Assembly: GCF_017640745.1 (NCBI RefSeq)
Contig: NZ_JAEPQA010000029.1
Location: 1-52,658 of the forward strand
Direction of reading: 5' to 3'
Source: Nisaea sp.
Lineage (GTDB): Bacteria; Pseudomonadota; Alphaproteobacteria; Thalassobaculales; Thalassobaculaceae
DNA: 52,658 nucleotides
Made by a program: the position numbers and the translations under genes. The notes under the pieces were generated by a model that was not told the origin of the DNA, made no database searches, and saw nothing but the letters and a program-made list of their open reading frames with translations. This document shows, piece after piece, positions 18,452 through 26,640 of this stretch (positions are counted from its first letter, which is position 1; every line of letters begins with the position of its first letter).

Positions 18452-18958
18452 ATGCCAAGAGCGATACGGCTCTATGTCGCTTATGTGGAGAAGATGAACC
18501 GCTTCATCGGCCGGTTTGCGATGTATCTGATCTTCGCGATGCTGGGCGTGCTGCTCTATTCGTCGCTCTCGAAAGCGGTGTTCCTGCCGTCGCTCTGGAC
18601 GCTTGAGACCGCGCAGTTCCTCATGGTCGCCTATTACCTGCTCGGCGGCGGCTATTCCATGCAGCTCGGCGACCATGTGCGCATGGACCTGCTCTATACG
18701 AACTGGAGACCGCGCACCCGCTCTCTGGTCGACTCGATCACCGTTCTCTTCCTGATCTTCTATCTCTGCCTGCTGCTCTACGGCGGCTATTCCTCGACCG
18801 CTTACGCCATCCAGTACAACGAGCAGAGCTATTCGGCCTGGGCGCCCTACATGGCGCCGGTGAAGATCGTAATGACCTTCGGGGTCCTGCTGATGCTGCT
18901 GCAGGCCATCGCGACGCTCTTCAAGGACATCGCGGCCGTGCGCGGGGAGGAACTCTGA
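18452..18958 (+). CDS. TRAP transporter small permease subunit (DctQ family)
   Basis: A 168-residue membrane protein with four predicted helices, the DctQ pattern. It starts MPRAIRLYVAYVEKMNRFIGR at an ATG preceded by GGAGG; the longer frame from 18401 overlaps the amidohydrolase gene and looks false. It works with the large permease DctM and a periplasmic binding protein in sodium-driven uptake. Its TGA overlaps the dctM-like ATG by one base, so the two are translationally coupled. Confidence 0.85.
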   Translation: MPRAIRLYVAYVEKMNRFIGRFAMYLIFAMLGVLLYSSLSKAVFLPSLWTLETAQFLMVAYYLLGGGYSMQLGDHVRMDLLYTNWRPRTRSLVDSITVLFLIFYLCLLLYGGYSSTAYAIQYNEQSYSAWAPYMAPVKIVMTFGVLLMLLQAIATLFKDIAAVRGEEL

Positions 18959-20283
18959 TGAGTTACGAACTGATCGCGATGCTCATGTTCTCGTCGATGA
19001 TGCTGCTGCTCCTGACGGGGCAGCGGGTCTTCGGGGCCATCGGCTTCGTCGCCTCCGCGGCCGCGCTCCTGCTCTGGGGCGACGGCGGCTCGGAAATGGC
19101 CTTCAGCGCGGCCATGAAGCTGATGAAATGGTATCCGCTGCTGACCCTGCCGCTCTTCGTCTACATGGGCTACATGCTGTCGGAGTCGAAGATCGCCGAC
19201 GATCTCTACCGCATGTTCCATGTCTGGATGGGACCGCTGAACGGCGGTCTCGCGATCGGAACGATACTCCTGATGGTCGCGGTCTCGGCGATGAACGGGC
19301 TCTCGGTCGCGGGCATGGCGATCGGCGCCAGCATCGCACTGCCGGAACTGCTCCGGCGCGGTTACGACAAGATCATGGTGACCGGCGTGATCCAGGCGGG
19401 CAGTTCGCTCGGCATCCTCGTCCCGCCAAGCGTGGTGCTCGTGCTCTACGGCATGATCGCGCGCCAGCCGGTCAGCCAGCTCTGGCTCGCCGGCGCGATC
19501 CCCGGCCTGATGATGGCGGGCATGTTCATCGCCTATATCGTCATCCGCTGCTGGATGCAGCCCTCCCTCGGACCCTCGCTCACGAAAGAAGAGAGGGCGG
19601 AGATCACCTGGGAAGAGAAGATCAGCCTGCTCAAGGCCGGTATCCTGCCGCTCTTCATCTTCTTCTCGATGACCGGGCTGTTCCTGATGGGCGTGACCTC
19701 GCTTGTGGAGAGCTCCGCCGTCGGTGCCACTGCCGCCACCTTGGCCGCGCTGGTCAAGCGCCGGCTGACGGCGGAGGTGATGGAAGAGGTGCTGCGCAAG
19801 ACGCTGGGCATCTCCTGCATGTTCATGTGGATCATCCTCGCCGCGCTCTGTTTCGGCGCTGTGTTTGACGGTCTCGGAGCAGTGCGTGCGATCGAGAGCT
19901 TCTTCGTCGACCGGCTCGGTCTCGGCCCGTGGGAGATCCTGATCCTGATGCAGCTCTCCTTCATCCTGATGGGCATGTTCCTCGACGACACGGCGATGCT
20001 GGTCATCGTCGCGCCGCTCTACGTGCCGCTGGTGAAGATGCTGGGCTTCGATCTGGTCTGGTACGGCGTGCTCTACACGATCACCTGCCAGATCGCCTAT
20101 ATGACGCCGCCTTTCGGTTACAACCTCTTCCTGATGCGCGCCATGGCGCCGCCGGAGGTCACGCTGTCGGACATCTACCGGTCCATCGGCCCCTTCGTGC
20201 TGGTCATGACACTGGCGCTCATTCTGGTCATGATCTTCCCCGATATCGCGATGTGGCTGCCCAACCAGTTCTACGGAAGGTAG
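18958..20283 (+). CDS. TRAP transporter large permease subunit (DctM family)
   Basis: A 441-residue protein with about 12 membrane helices. It has typical DctM segments such as SVAGMAIGASIALPELLRRGYDK and VIQAGSSLGILVPPSVVLVLYGMIA, and late helices with LDDTAMLVIVAPLYVPL. It forms the transport channel of a tripartite ATP-independent transporter. It is coupled to the small subunit and separated from the binding-protein gene by 145 bases with a hairpin. The C-terminal LRKTLGISCMFMWIILAALCFG section is somewhat Cys-rich for the family. Confidence 0.88.
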   Translation: MSYELIAMLMFSSMMLLLLTGQRVFGAIGFVASAAALLLWGDGGSEMAFSAAMKLMKWYPLLTLPLFVYMGYMLSESKIADDLYRMFHVWMGPLNGGLAIGTILLMVAVSAMNGLSVAGMAIGASIALPELLRRGYDKIMVTGVIQAGSSLGILVPPSVVLVLYGMIARQPVSQLWLAGAIPGLMMAGMFIAYIVIRCWMQPSLGPSLTKEERAEITWEEKISLLKAGILPLFIFFSMTGLFLMGVTSLVESSAVGATAATLAALVKRRLTAEVMEEVLRKTLGISCMFMWIILAALCFGAVFDGLGAVRAIESFFVDRLGLGPWEILILMQLSFILMGMFLDDTAMLVIVAPLYVPLVKMLGFDLVWYGVLYTITCQIAYMTPPFGYNLFLMRAMAPPEVTLSDIYRSIGPFVLVMTLALILVMIFPDIAMWLPNQFYGR

Positions 20284-20353
20284 TCGTCTGGCGATGGGAC
20301 CGAACAGAAAAAGAAACGGGGAAGGGGAGGCGCATCGCGCCACGACAGTGCGG

Positions 20354-20379
20354 ATGGAACGGCCTGGGAACCGTTCCAT
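20354..20379 (+). promoter_or_regulatory. Hairpin between TRAP permease and binding-protein genes
   Basis: ATGGAACGG (20354-20362) pairs perfectly with CCGTTCCAT (20371-20379) over an 8-base loop. A second short GC palindrome, GGGCCC repeated at 20392 and 20400, follows before the binding-protein ribosome site. No U run follows, so this is more likely an RNA-processing or stability hairpin that lets the binding protein be made in excess over the permease, a known pattern for transport operons. Confidence 0.45.
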
Positions 20380-20428
20380 TGAGGGTTAACCGGGCCCGAG
20401 GGCCCATCACCTAAGGGAGACAGGTGAC

Positions 20429-21484
20429 ATGACGAACAGACGTGAATTTCTGAAGACGGCCGCCGCCGCGACGACGGCGGGCGTTGCCGGAGCCGCGACG
20501 CTCGCCGCGCCGGCCGTGAAGGCGCAGAGCAAGATCAAGTGGCGGCTGCAGACCTATGCCGGTCCGGCCCTTGCCGAGCACGTGATCAAGCCGTCGATCG
20601 ACGCCTTCAACAAGGTCGCCAACGGCGAGATGGAGATCGAGCTCTACTTCGCCGATCAGCTGGTTCCGACCGGCGAGCTGTTCCGCGCCATGCAGCGCGG
20701 CACCATCGACGCGGTGCAGAGCGACGACGATTCCATCGCCGCGCCGGTCGATATCTCGGTCTTCGGCGGCTATTTCCCGTTTGCGACCCGCTACAGCCTC
20801 GACGTGCCCGTGCTGTTCAACCAGTACGGCCTGAAGGAAATCTGGGAAGAGGCCTATGGCGAGGTCGAGGGCGTGACCTGGCTCAGCGCCGGTGCCTGGG
20901 ACCCTTGCCACTTCGCGACCGTCGATCCGATCAATAAGCTCGACGACCTGAAGGGCAAGCGCGTCTTCACCTTCCCGACCGCTGGCAAGTTCCTGTCCCG
21001 CTTCGGCGTCATTCCGGTGACCCTGCCGTGGGAAGACATCGAGGTCGCGGTGCAGACCGGCGAGCTCGACGGCATTGCCTGGTCGGGCATCACCGAGGAT
21101 TACACGGTGGGCTGGGCCGACGTGACCAACTACTTCCTCACCAACAACATCTCCGGCGCCTGGTGCGGGTCCTACTTCGCCAATTCCGAACGCTGGAACG
21201 AACTGCCGGAGCATCTGAAGGAACTCTTCAAGCTCTGCATGGACAGCTCGCACTACTATCGCCAGCACTGGTACTGGGGCGGCGAGGCGAAGCTGCGCGT
21301 CGAGGGCACCAAGATGAAGCTGACCACCATCGCCGACGACGAGTGGGCGAAGGTCGAGGCCGAGGCCGAGAAGTTCTGGGACGAAATCGCTGCCCAGACG
21401 CCGCGGACCAAGAAGGTCATCGACATCTTCAAGAAATATGCGGCGGACATGAAGGCGGCGGGCAAGCCGTACCGCTATAGCTAA
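20429..21484 (+). CDS. TRAP transporter periplasmic substrate-binding protein (DctP family)
   Basis: A 351-residue exported protein. The N-terminus TNRREFLKTAAAATTAGVAG is a twin-arginine-like signal with a cleavage region at APAVKAQS (about 30-34), as in many TRAP binding proteins of the mannitol/chloroaromatic group. The mature part has the DctP fold with QLVPTGELFRAMQRGTIDAVQ and DDLKGKRVFTFPTAGKFL. Substrate is not evident, but nearby enzymes point to an amine, amino alcohol or amino acid derivative. GGGAGACAGG precedes the ATG. Confidence 0.88.
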   Translation: MTNRREFLKTAAAATTAGVAGAATLAAPAVKAQSKIKWRLQTYAGPALAEHVIKPSIDAFNKVANGEMEIELYFADQLVPTGELFRAMQRGTIDAVQSDDDSIAAPVDISVFGGYFPFATRYSLDVPVLFNQYGLKEIWEEAYGEVEGVTWLSAGAWDPCHFATVDPINKLDDLKGKRVFTFPTAGKFLSRFGVIPVTLPWEDIEVAVQTGELDGIAWSGITEDYTVGWADVTNYFLTNNISGAWCGSYFANSERWNELPEHLKELFKLCMDSSHYYRQHWYWGGEAKLRVEGTKMKLTTIADDEWAKVEAEAEKFWDEIAAQTPRTKKVIDIFKKYAADMKAAGKPYRYS

Positions 21485-21516
21485 GACCTGATCGTCTCCT
21501 CCGGGAGCGGCATTTC

Positions 21517-21560
21517 TCCGGCCGCCCGATGCGCGGACCTTGCGCGCACGGGCGGCCGGA
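21517..21560 (+). promoter_or_regulatory. Long GC-rich hairpin after the binding-protein gene
   Basis: TCCGGCCGCCCG (21517-21528) pairs perfectly over 12 bases with CGGGCGGCCGGA (21549-21560); inside, TGCGCG and CGCGCA add six more pairs after a one-base bulge, leaving a 7-base loop. It begins 32 bases after the binding-protein stop. There is no U tail, so it likely protects the 3' end of the binding-protein message or causes partial termination before the glutamine synthetase-like gene. Confidence 0.55.
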
Positions 21561-21644
21561 TACTACTTCGTTGCCGCGCGGCGTCCCGCCGCCGGCAGAA
21601 ACTTCCGGGCCGGGCCCGGATCAATGGAGTGATGGGGTAGCGTC

Positions 21645-23012
21645 ATGGCAGGCAAGCTCAGCTTCGACGAATTGAAGGCGGCCGTCGCAAGCGGCGAGAT
21701 CGATACCGTTCTCGCGGTCCAGATCGACATGCAGGGACGTCTCATGGGCAAACGGTTCCATGCCGAGTTCTTCTGCGAGAGCGCCTACGAGGAGACCCAC
21801 AGCTGCAACTATCTCCAGGCGAACGACATGGAGATGTACACGGTCGAGGGCTACAAGGCGACGAGCTGGGAGAAGGGCTACGGCGACTACACGATGAAGC
21901 CGGATCTTTCGACGATCCGCCGCATCCCGTGGCTCGAAGGCACGGCGCTGGTGTTCTGCGACCTGCTCGACCATCACACCCACGAAGAAGTGGCGCACTC
22001 GCCGCGCGCGATCCTGAAGAAGCAGGTCAAGCGGCTCGAGGCGCTGGGCATGAAGGCCTTCATGGCTTCCGAGCTCGAGTTCTTCGTCTTCAAGCAGAGC
22101 TTCGAGGAAGCCCACGCGATGGGCTACCGCAATATCGAGGTGATCAGCCCCTATAACGAGGACTACCACATCTTCCAGACGACCAAGGAAGAGGGCCTGA
22201 TGCGGGCGATCCGCAACGGGCTGCACGGCGCCGACATTCCGGTGGAGAATTCCAAGGGCGAGGCCGATGCCGGCCAGGAAGAAATCAACGTGCGCTACGC
22301 CGAGGCGCTGACCATGGCCGACCGCCATGTGCTGATCAAGAACGGCTGCAAGGAGATCGCCTGGGCGCAAGGCCGTGCGATCAGTTTCCTCGCGAAATGG
22401 AACTACGACTACGCGGGCAACTCCTCGCACATCCACCAGTCGCTCTGGACGCTGGACGGCAAGCCGCTGTTCTTCGACCCGGACGCGAAGTACGGCATGT
22501 CCGAGATGATGCAGAGCTATCTCGCGGGCCTGCTGGCGCATGCCAAGGAAATCACCTGCTTCCTTGCGCCCTACATCAATTCCTACAAGCGCTTCGTCGC
22601 CGGCACCTTCGCGCCGACCAAGATCGTCTGGTCGATGGACAACCGGACCGCCGGGTTCCGTGTCTGCGGCGACGGCACAAAGGCGGTGCGCGTTGAATGC
22701 CGGATCGGCGGCTCGGATCTCAATCCCTATCTCGCCATGGCGGCCTTGATCGCCGCGGGGCTCGACGGGATCGAGAAGAAGCTGAAGCTGGAAGGCGAGT
22801 TCAAGGGCGATGCCTATGTCGGAAGCGGCGTCCCGGAAATCCCCGCCACGCTCCGCCAGGCGGCCGACGAGCTCGACGGCTCGAAGATGCTGCGCGCCGC
22901 GTTTGGCGACGATGTGATCGACCATTATGTCCATGCGGCCCGCTGGGAGCAGGCCGAATACGACCGTCGGGTGACCGACTGGGAAGTGAATCGCGGGTTT
23001 GAAAGGGCCTGA
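21645..23012 (+). CDS. Glutamine-synthetase family ligase (PuuA/GlnA4-like)
   Basis: A 455-residue protein of the GS beta-grasp/catalytic fold. Metal and nucleotide motifs are visible: ASELEFFVF, AGQEEINVRYAEALTMADRH, NSSHIHQSLW and VECRIGGSDLNPYLAMAA. The protein lacks the adenylylation-loop signature of GlnA and resembles enzymes that ligate glutamate to amines, such as gamma-glutamylputrescine and gamma-glutamylethanolamide synthetases. Its neighbours are an alcohol dehydrogenase, an aldehyde dehydrogenase and an amidohydrolase that acts on glutamyl amides, which supports a role in gamma-glutamylation of an imported amine. The exact amine is unknown. Start ATG is preceded by GGAGTGATGGGG. 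Confidence 0.82.
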   Translation: MAGKLSFDELKAAVASGEIDTVLAVQIDMQGRLMGKRFHAEFFCESAYEETHSCNYLQANDMEMYTVEGYKATSWEKGYGDYTMKPDLSTIRRIPWLEGTALVFCDLLDHHTHEEVAHSPRAILKKQVKRLEALGMKAFMASELEFFVFKQSFEEAHAMGYRNIEVISPYNEDYHIFQTTKEEGLMRAIRNGLHGADIPVENSKGEADAGQEEINVRYAEALTMADRHVLIKNGCKEIAWAQGRAISFLAKWNYDYAGNSSHIHQSLWTLDGKPLFFDPDAKYGMSEMMQSYLAGLLAHAKEITCFLAPYINSYKRFVAGTFAPTKIVWSMDNRTAGFRVCGDGTKAVRVECRIGGSDLNPYLAMAALIAAGLDGIEKKLKLEGEFKGDAYVGSGVPEIPATLRQAADELDGSKMLRAAFGDDVIDHYVHAARWEQAEYDRRVTDWEVNRGFERA

Positions 23013-23019
23013 CACCCAA

Positions 23020-24402
23020 ATGAGCAAGATGCTGCAATGTATTTCGCCGATCGACGGCTCGGTCTTCGCCGAGCGGCCGGTACTCGGTCTCGATCAGGTG
23101 CGGGGGATCCTCGCCGCGGCTCGCGAGGCCCAGCACGCCTGGGCGGCGCGGCCGCTGTCGGAGCGTGTTTCGCTGGTGCGCGCCGGCGTCGCCCGGCTCG
23201 GCGAGATGCAGGCCGAGATGGTGCCGGAACTGGCGCACATGATGGGACGGCCGGTCCGCTATGGCGGCGAGTTCGGAGGCACGAACGAGCGCGCCTCGTA
23301 CATGGCGGATATCGCCGAGAGTGCGCTGGCGCCGATCGTGGTCGAGGACTCGGACAAGTTCGAGCGCCGGATCCTGCGCGAGCCGCACGGCCTCGTCTTC
23401 GTGATCGCGCCCTGGAACTATCCTTACATGACGGCGATCAACACCGTCGCGCCGGCGCTCATCGCCGGTAACGCGGTGGCGCTGAAGCACGCGACACAGA
23501 CCCTGCTGGTCGGCGAGCGCATGGTCCGCGCCTTCGAGGAGGCGGGACTGCCGAAGGGGCTCTTCGTCAATCTCTTCCTCGACCACGGCACGACCGAGGC
23601 GCTGATTTCCTCGAAGAGCTTCGACTTCATCAACTTCACCGGCTCCGTCGGCGGCGGCCGCGCGATCGAGAAGGCGGCGGCGGGCACCTTCACCGGGCTC
23701 GGCCTCGAGCTCGGCGGCAAGGATCCGGGCTATGTGATGGAGGATGCGGACGTCCAGGCGGCGGCGGACACGCTGATCGACGGCGCGATGTTCAATTCTG
23801 GCCAGTGCTGCTGCGGCATCGAGCGCATCTACGTGCATGAGAGCCTCTACGACGCCTTCATCGAGAAGGCGGTGGCGATCGTTTCCGGCTACAAGCTCGG
23901 CAATCCGCTGGAGGATGCGACCACCCTCGGCCCGATGGCGCACAAGCGCTTCGCAGCGGTGGTGCGCGAGCAGACCGCCGACGCCATTGCCAAGGGCGCG
24001 AAACCGCTGATCGATCCAGCTCTTTTCCCAGAGGACGATGGCGGCGCCTACCTGATGCCGCAGATCCTTGTCGACGTCACTCACGACATGACGGTGATGC
24101 GCGAGGAGAGCTTCGGTCCCGTCGTCGGCATCATGAAGGTCTCCGGCGACGAGGAGGCCATCCGTCTGATGAACGACAGCGATTACGGCCTGACCGCCTC
24201 GCTCTGGACGAAGGACGCGGAACGTGCCGCCGCCATCGGTGCGCGGATCGAGACCGGAACCGTCTTCATGAACCGCGCCGACTATCTCGACCCCGGGCTC
24301 TGCTGGACCGGCTGCAAGGATACCGGCCGCGGCGGCGCCCTTTCCGTGATCGGGTTCCAGAACCTGACACGCCCGAAATCCTACCATCTGAAGAAAGCCT
24401 GA
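23020..24402 (+). CDS. NAD(P)-dependent aldehyde dehydrogenase
   Basis: A 460-residue ALDH superfamily enzyme. The cofactor motif FTGSVGGGRAI, the general base Glu230 in GLELGGKDPG and the nucleophile Cys264 in NSGQCCCGIER are all present. Three Cys in a row at the active site is unusual but seen in related enzymes. I prefer the ATG at 23020, seven bases after the glutamine-synthetase stop, over a TTG at 22999. It sits between the ligase and the iron alcohol dehydrogenase; oxidising an aldehyde made by the latter is the simplest reading. Confidence 0.87.
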   Translation: MSKMLQCISPIDGSVFAERPVLGLDQVRGILAAAREAQHAWAARPLSERVSLVRAGVARLGEMQAEMVPELAHMMGRPVRYGGEFGGTNERASYMADIAESALAPIVVEDSDKFERRILREPHGLVFVIAPWNYPYMTAINTVAPALIAGNAVALKHATQTLLVGERMVRAFEEAGLPKGLFVNLFLDHGTTEALISSKSFDFINFTGSVGGGRAIEKAAAGTFTGLGLELGGKDPGYVMEDADVQAAADTLIDGAMFNSGQCCCGIERIYVHESLYDAFIEKAVAIVSGYKLGNPLEDATTLGPMAHKRFAAVVREQTADAIAKGAKPLIDPALFPEDDGGAYLMPQILVDVTHDMTVMREESFGPVVGIMKVSGDEEAIRLMNDSDYGLTASLWTKDAERAAAIGARIETGTVFMNRADYLDPGLCWTGCKDTGRGGALSVIGFQNLTRPKSYHLKKA

Positions 24403-24407
24403 CGGCC

Positions 24408-25553
24408 ATGACCATCAAAGCCAACTGGAGCTACCCGACCGCGATCCGCTTCGGCGCCGGACGCATTGCCGAGATCGGCGAGGCCTGCGCCGCCGCCGGC
24501 ATCAAGCGCCCGCTGCTCGTCACCGACAAGGGTCTCGCCAGCCTGCCGATCACGGCGAAGACGCTGGACCTGCTGGAGGCCGCCGGCCTCGGCCGCGCGA
24601 TCTTTTCGGAGGTTGACCCGAACCCGAACGAGAAGAACCTCGAAGCCGGCATCAAGGCCTTCAAAGCGGGCAACCATGACGGCGTCGTCGCGTTCGGCGG
24701 CGGCTCCGGCCTCGATCTTGCCAAGATGGTCGCCTTCATGGCGGACCAGAAGGGCTCGGTCTGGGATTACGAGGATATCGGCGACTGGTGGACCCGCGCC
24801 GACGCCAGCAAGATCCATCCGAGCGTCGCCGTGCCGACCACGGCCGGCACCGGCTCCGAGGTCGGCCGCGCCAGCGTGCTGACCAATTCCGAGACCCATG
24901 TGAAGAAGATCATCTTCCACCCGAAGGTGCTGCCGAGCGTGGTGATCTGCGATCCCGAACTGACCGTCGGCATGCCGAAGCCGATCACCGCCGGCACCGG
25001 CATGGACGCCTTCGCGCACTGCCTCGAGGCCTTCTGCAGCCCGCATTATCACCCGATGAGCCAGGGCATTGCGCTCGAGGGCATGCGGCTGGTGAAGGAA
25101 TACCTGCCGCGCGCCTATGCCAACGGCGGCGACATCGAGGCCCGCGCCCACATGATGAGCGCGGCTGCCATGGGCGCGACCGCCTTCCAGAAGGGTCTCG
25201 GCGCGATCCATGCGCTCTCCCACCCGCTCGGCGCGGTCTACAACACCCATCACGGCACCACCAACGCGGTGGTCATGCCGCCGGTGCTGCAGTTCAACCG
25301 CCCGGCCATCGAGGACAGGCTCGCGATGGCGGGCGCCTATCTCGGCATCTCCGGCGGGTTCGATGGCTTTTACGATTATGTTCTGGAGCTGCGCGAGCAA
25401 CTCTCGATCCCGGACAAGATGGCGGAACTCGGCGTCGGCACCGACCGGATCGGCGAACTCGCCGCGATGGCGATCGAGGACCCGAGCTGCGGCGGCAATC
25501 CGGTGGAGCTCACGGTCGAGAACCTGACCGAACTGTTCAAGCAGTCGATCTGA
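24408..25553 (+). CDS. Iron-containing alcohol dehydrogenase
   Basis: A 381-residue group III alcohol dehydrogenase. The NAD-binding GGGSGLDLAK (about 97-106) and the metal ligands Asp200, His204, His268 and His282 in the order typical of FucO/YiaY-like enzymes are all conserved. It begins five bases after the ALDH stop, so the two are surely co-transcribed. The pair would turn an alcohol into a carboxylate in two steps. A strong terminator follows the gene. Confidence 0.88.
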   Translation: MTIKANWSYPTAIRFGAGRIAEIGEACAAAGIKRPLLVTDKGLASLPITAKTLDLLEAAGLGRAIFSEVDPNPNEKNLEAGIKAFKAGNHDGVVAFGGGSGLDLAKMVAFMADQKGSVWDYEDIGDWWTRADASKIHPSVAVPTTAGTGSEVGRASVLTNSETHVKKIIFHPKVLPSVVICDPELTVGMPKPITAGTGMDAFAHCLEAFCSPHYHPMSQGIALEGMRLVKEYLPRAYANGGDIEARAHMMSAAAMGATAFQKGLGAIHALSHPLGAVYNTHHGTTNAVVMPPVLQFNRPAIEDRLAMAGAYLGISGGFDGFYDYVLELREQLSIPDKMAELGVGTDRIGELAAMAIEDPSCGGNPVELTVENLTELFKQSI

Positions 25554-25575
25554 CGGCTTCCTCCCGCGTAAGCCT

Positions 25576-25608
25576 GGGGCGGACCTTCGGGGCCGCCCCT
25601 TTCTTTAT
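25576..25608 (+). terminator. Rho-independent terminator with UUCG tetraloop
   Basis: GGGGCGG-A-CC (25576-25585), loop TTCG, then GG-G-CCGCCCC (25590-25599): a ten-position stem with one mismatch, closed by a stable C(UUCG)G tetraloop, followed by the T-rich TTTCTTTAT. It stands 22 bases after the alcohol dehydrogenase stop and ends the rightward catabolic operon. Its tail overlaps the stop codon of the convergent ureohydrolase gene. Confidence 0.8.
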
Positions 25609-26561
25609 CGGCGGTGATGCAAAATCCGCCCGATGAAGTTCAGCAGCAGCTGAGCCGCCAGTGTCGTCGTGCAGCCCGCATGGTCGTAGTCCGGCGCGAC
25701 CTCGACCAGATCCACCCCGACCACCTTGCCCCGCTTTGTCAGCCCGTCGAGCAGTTCCAGCCCCTCGTAATAGGTGAAGCCGCCGTGGCTCGGTGTGCCG
25801 GTGCCGGGGGCGATGGAGGGGTCGAAGCCGTCGATATCGATGGTGACGTAGTAGCGCTTTCCGGCCGGGATGCGCTCCAGCACCGCCTCGACGCCGAGCT
25901 TGCGGAACTGGCGGACGGAAAGGATGTCGGAGCCCATAGAACGCGCGGCTTCGTAGCCTTCCCGCGCGGTCGAGGAGACGTTGCGGATGCCGATCTGGGT
26001 CAGGCCGGTGACATAGTCCTTCTCCGCGGCCCTCCGCATCGGGTTGCCGTGGCCTGAACGGACGCCGTGGCGCTCGTCGACGAAATCGAGATGGGCGTCG
26101 ATCTGCACCAGATGGACCGGCTCCACCTCTGAGAAGGCGTTGATGCAGGGAATGTTCACCGAATGGTCGCCGCCGAGCACGACAGGGATGGCGCCGGCCT
26201 TGAGGATCTTGCGCACGCCGAACTCGATATTGGCGTGGCTCTGCGCCGTGTCGGTATGGACGATGTCGGCGTCGCCGAGATCGACGATCCGCGTCGTCTC
26301 CGCCGGCAGGTAGGTGATGTCGTCCTCGTGGTCGTAGGCACCGCCATGACCGAAGGAGAAGAGGGTGGAGGCCTCCCGGATCCCGCGCGGACCGAAGCGG
26401 GCACCGGCGCGGAACTGGGTGCCGAAATCAAACGGCGCGCCTAGCACCGCGACATCCGCCTCGATCGCGTCCCAGTCCGGCTGGTAGGGGTATTTGCCGA
26501 ATGTGGAGATGCCGACGAAGGGCAGGTTGAGGCGGCCCGTTTCGTAACCGTGCGCTGACAT
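25605..26561 (-). CDS. Ureohydrolase (agmatinase/guanidinobutyrase family)
   Basis: A 318-residue arginase-superfamily enzyme with the binuclear manganese motifs VVLGGDHSV, QIDAHLDFVD and TIDIDGFDPSIAPGTGTPS. Members cleave a guanidino group to urea plus an amine. The sequence is of the agmatinase/guanidinobutyrase/guanidinopropionase type, not true arginase; substrate cannot be fixed by eye. It is 79 bases downstream of the amidase and agmatine-deiminase-like genes, on the same strand, so the three probably act on related guanidino compounds. An imperfect GGGAT ribosome site precedes the ATG. Confidence 0.85.
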   Translation of the reverse strand: MSAHGYETGRLNLPFVGISTFGKYPYQPDWDAIEADVAVLGAPFDFGTQFRAGARFGPRGIREASTLFSFGHGGAYDHEDDITYLPAETTRIVDLGDADIVHTDTAQSHANIEFGVRKILKAGAIPVVLGGDHSVNIPCINAFSEVEPVHLVQIDAHLDFVDERHGVRSGHGNPMRRAAEKDYVTGLTQIGIRNVSSTAREGYEAARSMGSDILSVRQFRKLGVEAVLERIPAGKRYYVTIDIDGFDPSIAPGTGTPSHGGFTYYEGLELLDGLTKRGKVVGVDLVEVAPDYDHAGCTTTLAAQLLLNFIGRILHHRR

Positions 26562-26640
26562 GAAGGGATCCCGGCGGACTGAGAGGAGGGTGCGTCCGCG
26601 TATTGCAGTCCATTCCGGCGGATCTCACAAGCAGGATCGG

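Noticed and set aside
18847-20379. Leftward open frame of 510 codons over the TRAP large permease
   Set aside because: Extreme His/Asp/Arg/Gln composition typical of an antisense of a hydrophobic gene; no motif.
22801-24387. Leftward open frame of 528 codons over the aldehyde dehydrogenase
   Set aside because: No domain and shadow composition; the ALDH frame has its catalytic residues.
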